DNA from: Gammaproteobacteria bacterium
GTDB taxonomy: Bacteria; Pseudomonadota; Gammaproteobacteria; UBA6429; Thiohalophilaceae
Reading direction: 5' to 3'
DNA length: 10,624 nt
NCBI GenBank assembly: GCA_030593785.1
Contig: JAUVGM010000043.1
Coordinates: 1 to 10,624 of the forward strand
The notes under the pieces were generated by a model. That model saw only the letters and a list, made by a program, of their open reading frames with translations. It had not been told where the DNA came from and made no database searches. Every line of letters begins with the position of its first letter. Positions within the stretch are counted from its first letter, which is position 1. Shown in pieces: positions 6,203 to 10,624 of this stretch. The position numbers were made by a program, and so were the translations under genes.

Positions 6203-7129
6203 TTATTCCCATTCAAGCTCGGTATAAACTTTTAACGCGTTACGTCCTTTTAAAGAATCATAATTATTTAAATATTTAAAGCGCGCTTGATTAATTCGAC
6301 TGATTTCATGAGCACCGCCACCGCTTTCGATAAACAGTGAAATGGTATTGCGTAAGAAAGATAAATAGCTTCCTGTATCTTTAATCGCTTTATCTAAGGT
6401 TGTTGGTGAACCATGTCCTGGAACAAGATGTTTTGGTTTAAACCCTGCCATGCTATTAAAAACATGTAACCAGCTTTTTGAATTAGATTGCTCACCAATA
6501 CCCAACATACGTTCGGTATAAACAATATCACCGGTAAACATGACTTTACTTTGCGGCAACCAGATAAAAGCATCACCCGGTGTATGTGCCTGACCACGAA
6601 AATAAATTTCAAACTTAACTTTTCCTAAGGTAAAGTTGTAATCATCTTTAAAGGTGATGTCGGAAAATTTTTCTTTAGTGCCTTTTATTCCATCTTTACC
6701 AATACGAGATTCAAGCATTGACCATTGTGAACCAGAACGAGCTTTATGATCTTTTTTGGCTGCTTCGCTGGAAATAATTTTCGCGCCTAGTGAACTAAAA
6801 TAGTCATTACCAAACCAGCGATGATCCTGACCACCACTATTAATAACATAGCGGATCGGTTTGTCCGTTACGCTCTTGATTATTTTATGCAGTGCTTTAG
6901 CACCTTTTAAACTACCACCAGAATCAATTAGAACTACACCATCGTTCGTAACCACAAAACCAAATGTCGCGTTATTTCCTAAATTTATTTTATTTCGATT
7001 CGTTAATGGCCCGACAATAGCCCAGGTATTTTTTGTTACTTGTTTTAGCATCAGGCTCTGTTTGTCAGATGCCTCTGCTGTTGCCACTGTAAAACAAAAC
7101 ACAAGAACAAAATATTTTATTAAATTCAT
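6203..7129 (-). CDS. Secreted metallo-beta-lactamase-fold protein with altered zinc motif
   Basis: The 308-residue protein has a Sec signal (hydrophobic 5-16, cleavage near AEA at 20), so it acts in the periplasm. The metallo-beta-lactamase fold is shown by VVLIDSG (65-71), then INSGGQDHRWFGN (96-108), GQAHTPGD (179-186), FTGDIVY (198-204) and LVPGHG (235-240). In ordinary family members the first metal motif is HxHxDH. Here the two histidines are replaced in SGGQDH, leaving D102 and H103. Together with H182, D201 and H239, this keeps a complete second-metal site but only one protein ligand for the first. A mononuclear or altered-specificity hydrolase is likely. The GGQDHRW form seems to be a subfamily feature rather than decay, since the rest is well kept. 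It lies 45 bases downstream of the hybrid kinase gene on the same strand, probably co-transcribed. The substrate is unknown. Confidence 0.82.
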   Translation of the reverse strand: MNLIKYFVLVFCFTVATAEASDKQSLMLKQVTKNTWAIVGPLTNRNKINLGNNATFGFVVTNDGVVLIDSGGSLKGAKALHKIIKSVTDKPIRYVINSGGQDHRWFGNDYFSSLGAKIISSEAAKKDHKARSGSQWSMLESRIGKDGIKGTKEKFSDITFKDDYNFTLGKVKFEIYFRGQAHTPGDAFIWLPQSKVMFTGDIVYTERMLGIGEQSNSKSWLHVFNSMAGFKPKHLVPGHGSPTTLDKAIKDTGSYLSFLRNTISLFIESGGGAHEISRINQARFKYLNNYDSLKGRNALKVYTELEWE

Positions 7130-7174
7130 AACGGGCCTAAAATAAATTTATTGATAATATAGAAAAACAAAAGG

Positions 7175-9091
7175 TTATTTTAAAACGACATTAACACTCT
7201 CAAGAAGTTGAGTGCCACTAACAGGCTTTTCAAGATGAACATCATAACAATCATTTATTTTTTCTGCAGAATTAAACTGATCATTATAACCACTGACTAA
7301 AATTATTTTAATATCAGGATCTTTTTTCTTTATTTTCTCTGCCAGCTCAAAACCATTTAATCCTGGCATAATGATATCTGAAATGACAACGTCAAATTTT
7401 TTCTTCTTAATGGCATCAATCGCTTCAGAAGCGTTTAGAGCCATTTCAACCTTGTGTCCGGCTCCTCTTAAAATTTCTGCTGTAAGTTCAGTTAATGCAA
7501 CTTCATCGTCAACAACAAGAATATCACAAGATTCTCTATCTAAAGGTACCTGACTCTCTATTTTATTTTCACTTGATTTATGCCCCTTTTCTCTGGGGAA
7601 ATAAAGAGTAAATAATGAGCCCTTACCTTGTTTTGATTCAACTTTCACTGCACCATGTTCACGTTCTACAAAGCCATATACCTGGCTCAAACCTAAACCT
7701 GTTCCACCTTCACTTTTTGTACTAAAAAATGGATCAAATATTTTTGCAGCAGTTTCACTATCCATACCCGTACCTGTATCCATAATGGATAAACGAATAT
7801 ATTCACCCGTTGATAGTCCATATTTTTCTGCGGCAGAGACTCCCAGTTTTGTATTAGCCGTCAGGATAGTTAAAACACCTTTTTCACCCATTGCATGTTT
7901 AGCGTTAATACATAAATTAAGTAACGCGTTCTCAAAATCACTCGTGTCAATATTAACATTCCACATATCATCATCTAAATTGATATTTAGCTTAATAGCC
8001 GCAGTAAGAAGTTTCTCCAACATCGGCTGGGCTTCTTTTATCAAATTATTAATATTAACAAGCTCTGAAGTTACAGCAGTCTTTCGTGTAAAGGCCAAAA
8101 GTTTGTTGGTTAACTTAACGCCATTATCACTGGCTTTGGCAATTTGCTTAACATAACCCATTAACTTTGGATCGTTCTCCACTTTTTCTTTTAATAATTC
8201 AGCATAACCACTGATAATTCCCAGCATGTTATTATAATCGTGAGCAATACCACCTGTTAATTTCCCTAAAGCTTCAAGCTTCAAGCCTCGGCGCACTACT
8301 TCTTCTGAATTATAATGCGCACGAAATTCAACCTCTCGTTCCAGTGCTTTCTGATTATTAATTAAATTCCTGACCCGCGCCAATAACTCTTCTTTAATAA
8401 TCGGTTTGGTCACGTAATCTGTAATACCCATATGATATAAACTAATACGTCTTGAATTATCATCGAATGCGGTAATCGCCAGTATCGGTGTATCACCTTT
8501 TAGTCCATCAAGCCTTCGTATTTTATTAATTAACAAGACACCACTTATTTCACCGCCTAAAACAATATCTGTTACAACCAGGTGATAATGATTTTTAAGG
8601 AAAGCCTGTAATGCATCTTCAGCATTATCGAATGCATCAACTTCAAGACCGCGTTCATTAAACATTGCGTTAATATAATCGCGTTGTGATTTTTGATCTT
8701 CTATATAAAGGACCTTTCCCGAAAGAGGTTTATCAATTTCGGTAAAGCGTGCGATAAAATTCACTATCTCATGAATATTATCCTTAGAAAAAACATCCGT
8801 TATACCGGCAGTAATGGCCTGTTTCATGACATCAAAATGATCTTTTGAAGTCAGTAAGACAATTGGCGTATGTCTGTAATTATCGAGTTTTCTGATTTTC
8901 TGCGTAAGCTCATAACCATCCATATCATCCAGATATAAAGGCAAACAAATACAATCAAATTTATCATTATCTAACGCTTCAAGTGCATCTTTACCTGTCG
9001 AAGAAAATACATGTTCAATATCAGTATCAGCCAGGATAGTCGCAATCATTTTCTGGAATAGTGTGACTCTATCTATAATTAACGTTTTCAC
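7175..9091 (-). CDS. Soluble hybrid histidine kinase, REC-REC-HisKA-HATPase-REC
   Basis: The 638-residue protein has no signal or membrane segment and should be cytosolic. Receiver 1 (about 1-116) is degenerate: the phosphoacceptor position is P51 in DCICLPLYL and the acidic pair is DR. Receiver 2 (about 125-245) is intact, with VTDIVLG (D175) and TKP. The HisKA H-box is GGIAHDYNNML with H284. The HATPase has the N-box around N396, DTGTGMD (438-444), FDPFFSTK and GGTGLGL (462-468). Receiver 3 (about 523-638) has VVDDE, D572 in SDIIMP, and K622. The start is GTG at 9091, preceded after six bases by GGAG; an upstream TTG at 9103 overlaps this Shine-Dalgarno. Phosphate could pass from H284 to D572 or D175. 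With no sensor domain, input may come by partner binding to receiver 1 or phosphorylation of receiver 2. No DNA-binding partner is encoded nearby. The MBL-fold gene follows in the same direction. Confidence 0.9.
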   Translation of the reverse strand: MKTLIIDRVTLFQKMIATILADTDIEHVFSSTGKDALEALDNDKFDCICLPLYLDDMDGYELTQKIRKLDNYRHTPIVLLTSKDHFDVMKQAITAGITDVFSKDNIHEIVNFIARFTEIDKPLSGKVLYIEDQKSQRDYINAMFNERGLEVDAFDNAEDALQAFLKNHYHLVVTDIVLGGEISGVLLINKIRRLDGLKGDTPILAITAFDDNSRRISLYHMGITDYVTKPIIKEELLARVRNLINNQKALEREVEFRAHYNSEEVVRRGLKLEALGKLTGGIAHDYNNMLGIISGYAELLKEKVENDPKLMGYVKQIAKASDNGVKLTNKLLAFTRKTAVTSELVNINNLIKEAQPMLEKLLTAAIKLNINLDDDMWNVNIDTSDFENALLNLCINAKHAMGEKGVLTILTANTKLGVSAAEKYGLSTGEYIRLSIMDTGTGMDSETAAKIFDPFFSTKSEGGTGLGLSQVYGFVEREHGAVKVESKQGKGSLFTLYFPREKGHKSSENKIESQVPLDRESCDILVVDDEVALTELTAEILRGAGHKVEMALNASEAIDAIKKKKFDVVISDIIMPGLNGFELAEKIKKKDPDIKIILVSGYNDQFNSAEKINDCYDVHLEKPVSGTQLLESVNVVLK

Positions 9092-9101
9092 ATAAAACTC
9101 C
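9089..9101 (-). promoter_or_regulatory. Ribosome binding site deciding the GTG start of the hybrid kinase
   Basis: On the minus strand GGAG (9101-9098) is followed by six bases and GTG (9091-9089), giving MKTLIID, which matches the usual short lead-in of a receiver domain. The overlapping ATG one base upstream reads straight into TGA. The longer TTG start would swallow the Shine-Dalgarno. Confidence 0.75.
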
Positions 9102-9141
9102 AAAAATATGATATTTATTTAAATAATAATATTTAATAACC

Positions 9142-9156
9142 TTACATATATTGTAA
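9142..9156. promoter_or_regulatory. Possible small operator upstream of the hybrid kinase
   Basis: TTACA, five bases, TGTAA forms a short dyad in the 137-base AT-rich gap before the kinase gene. Its position suits an operator for the kinase-MBL transcript, but arms this short occur by chance in AT-rich DNA. Confidence 0.2.
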
Positions 9157-9240
9157 TAGAAAAGGCTGCTTTTTACATAAAAATCATCACTGTCTGAATA
9201 CGTATATACCCTAAGAATATTATCTGTATACGAGTGCTAA

Positions 9241-9564
9241 TTATTCAGGTTTCCATATCCCTACTGCTGGATCATTTGTAGCTATACTTTTACCCGCTCT
9301 TGCTGGTGGTGCTTCTGGCTCAGTTTGTTGTGTTTGGCTATTTGCACGATCACCTGAAACATTTTTTGTAAATGCCGCCAATTGGTCAATTAATTCCTCG
9401 CGCTCTTCATCCGAGCCCGGGTAATCACCCAGCATATAGCCAGAAACGGCTGCGAAATATTGCAGTGCAACCATCATATTTTGTTTCGCGGATTCATCAT
9501 GTTGGCAAATTACGCCGTATAAATTATCGATTAACTGGTCTGATAAAGTAATGTCATTGCTCAT
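9241..9564 (-). CDS. Small conserved-looking cytosolic protein of unknown function
   Basis: The 107-residue protein has no signal peptide. Residues 1-70 look helical, with an aromatic-hydrophobic core (QNMMVALQYFAAVSGYML, 28-45) followed by an acidic helix (SDEEREELIDQLAAFTKNV, 51-69). The tail from about 75 is rich in Gln, Pro and Ala and probably disordered, ending VGIWKPE. I do not recognise a family. The GGAAGG at 9573-9578 on the minus strand, eight bases from ATG, is a strong ribosome binding site and supports a real, well-translated gene. It diverges from gor across 124 bases. A 149-base gap separates it from the kinase start, so co-transcription with the kinase is possible but not shown. 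Confidence 0.7.
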   Translation of the reverse strand: MSNDITLSDQLIDNLYGVICQHDESAKQNMMVALQYFAAVSGYMLGDYPGSDEEREELIDQLAAFTKNVSGDRANSQTQQTEPEAPPARAGKSIATNDPAVGIWKPE

Positions 9565-9590
9565 TTTTTCTGCCTTCCCACCTATTTTAT

Positions 9591-9620
9591 TTAGCCGCAG
9601 ATTCTACATTCCTTTATAAT
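9591..9620 (+). promoter_or_regulatory. Candidate sigma70 promoter of gor
   Basis: A consensus TATAAT (9615-9620) has a weak -35, TTAGCC (9591-9596), 18 bases upstream. Transcription would start near 9627 and leave a leader of about 60 bases before the gor ATG. No OxyR site was recognised. Confidence 0.45.
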
Positions 9621-9688
9621 GGACGAACAGTAAAACATGTCCTGACATTTCATCAGGTCTTACATTCAGACTACTTTACGAGACTATT

Positions 9689-10624
9689 ATGAGCCAACAT
9701 TACGATCTTTTATCTATAGGTGCCGGTAGCGGCGGTTTATCAGCGTGTGAACGTGCAGCAGAATATGGCAAGAAAACGGCCGTGATTGAAAATAAAACAG
9801 TCGGCGGCACCTGTGTAAATATTGGCTGTGTACCGAAAAAAGTTATGTGGTTTGCCTCGGAAATTGCGGGTGCACTTGATGATGCGAAAGGTTACGGCTT
9901 TGACGTTAAAGTAAATGGCTTTAACTGGGCAAAACTGGTTGAAGCACGTCAAGGTTATATTAAGGGCATTACTGATTGGTATGGTAATTACTTAAAAGAT
10001 TCCGATATTGATTATATTCAAGGTACGGCAAAGTTTATTGATGCACATACGCTTGATGTTGATGGTACACAATATACTGCTGATCATATTGTCATTTCTC
10101 CAGGCGGTTACCCCATTGTTCCTGATGTACCGGGCGCAGAACACGGCATCACTTCTGATGGTTTTTTTGCTTTAACAGAACAACCAAAACGTGTGGCGGT
10201 GGTAGGTGCAGGATATATTGCCGTTGAATTAGCCGGTGTTTTAAATGGACTCGGTAGTGAAGTGTCTATGTTATTACGTCGTGAACATTTTCTTGGTAGT
10301 TTTGATTCCATGTTACGTGAAACGTTAATGGAAGACATGGTCAATGCAGGTATAAATTTAATGACCCGCATCAATGTTGAAAGAATAGATAAAAATGATG
10401 ATGGTACATTAACCGTTCATTGTCAGGGTGGGATAGTGTGTGAAAACATTGATGCGCTCGTATGGGCAATCGGTCGTGCGCCCAATACTGCTCCATTAGA
10501 TCTGGATGCAGCCGGTATTAAATATACTGAACAAGGTTATATTCCAACGGATGAATTTCAGCAAACAAATGTTGAAGGAGTATATGCTGTCGGTGATGTA
10601 ATTGGCGAAGCACAACTTACACCG
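9689..10624 (+). CDS. gor: Glutathione-disulfide reductase, N-terminal 312 residues, cut by the window edge
   Basis: This cytosolic FAD flavoenzyme reduces glutathione disulfide with NADPH. The first 312 of about 450 residues are present. Features in order are the FAD-binding GAGSGG (11-16), the redox-active disulfide GGTCVNIGCVPKK (C42, C47), the second Rossmann motif VVGAGYIAVE (171-180), VWAIGRAPNT near 262, and the second FAD motif YAVGDV near 300. WYGNYL (in the region about 97-102) and VNIGCVP favour glutathione reductase over trypanothione or mercuric reductase or dihydrolipoamide dehydrogenase. The cofactor loop reads RREHFLGSFD (197-206): the first arginine of the NADPH pair is kept, but the second (R204 in E. 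coli) is G203. The His-Glu catalytic pair lies beyond the window. The ribosome binding site is weak (GAGA at 9680-9683). The gene diverges from the small minus-strand gene and has its own promoter candidate. Confidence 0.9.
   Translation, partial: MSQHYDLLSIGAGSGGLSACERAAEYGKKTAVIENKTVGGTCVNIGCVPKKVMWFASEIAGALDDAKGYGFDVKVNGFNWAKLVEARQGYIKGITDWYGNYLKDSDIDYIQGTAKFIDAHTLDVDGTQYTADHIVISPGGYPIVPDVPGAEHGITSDGFFALTEQPKRVAVVGAGYIAVELAGVLNGLGSEVSMLLRREHFLGSFDSMLRETLMEDMVNAGINLMTRINVERIDKNDDGTLTVHCQGGIVCENIDALVWAIGRAPNTAPLDLDAAGIKYTEQGYIPTDEFQQTNVEGVYAVGDVIGEAQLTP

Noticed and set aside
7785..8156. Plus-strand reading frame of 123 codons with hydrophobic stretches
   Set aside because: It lies opposite the HisKA/HATPase part of the hybrid kinase, which is unmistakable; the composition reflects the reverse complement.
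9101..9103. TTG start for the hybrid kinase
   Set aside because: It overlaps the GGAG that serves GTG at 9091, and the four added residues do not belong to a receiver domain.
1..10624. CRISPR array, tRNA, rRNA or insertion-sequence transposase
   Set aside because: No regularly spaced repeats, cloverleaf-like segment, ribosomal sequence or transposase frame was seen on either strand.

Overview
The window reads as a chromosomal piece of a gammaproteobacterium of moderate to low GC. Its outer genes are standard housekeeping genes of that class: oligopeptidase A (prlC) cut by the left edge, stress-response kinase A (srkA), and glutathione reductase (gor) cut by the right edge. The genus cannot be named from the sequence. 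A marine or sulfur/C1-metabolising lineage is only an impression from the metallo-beta-lactamase-fold and copper proteins.

Left to right: prlC (minus) and srkA (plus) diverge from a 101-base spacer. A 348-base AT-rich gap with a 14-base inverted repeat precedes two consecutive plus-strand genes for multicopper-oxidase-like proteins, A and B, which end at a strong intrinsic terminator (4446-4477). Then comes an AT-rich block of short accessory genes on the plus strand: a HEAT-repeat protein, a small secreted protein, a frameshifted two-helix membrane protein and a 91-residue cytosolic protein. Hairpin-rich spacers lie after the last two. From 6203 to 9564 the genes run on the minus strand: a secreted metallo-beta-lactamase-fold protein with an altered zinc motif, a soluble hybrid histidine kinase (REC-REC-HisKA-HATPase-REC) probably in the same operon, and a small protein of unknown function. 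gor starts on the plus strand after a near-consensus -10 box.

The most interesting element is the A/B pair. Each is a two-cupredoxin protein and the two are clearly paralogous, but their copper ligands have been lost in a complementary way. A keeps only the two His-X-His pairs of its second domain. B keeps only the type 1 copper set (His-Cys-His-Met) and the two His-X-His pairs of its first domain. Neither protein alone has a complete trinuclear copper site, but together they have all eight histidines. This suggests an obligate A/B hetero-oligomeric oxidase made from a duplicated two-domain laccase. Only A carries a Tat signal peptide, so B may be exported as its passenger. The two reading frames are in register and separated by a single TAG stop.

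The kinase-MBL operon and the short-gene block show no sequence-visible link to the oxidase. In E. coli prlC and gor flank only rlmJ in the same divergent orientation, so the material between them here looks like an enlarged, variable interval at that locus.
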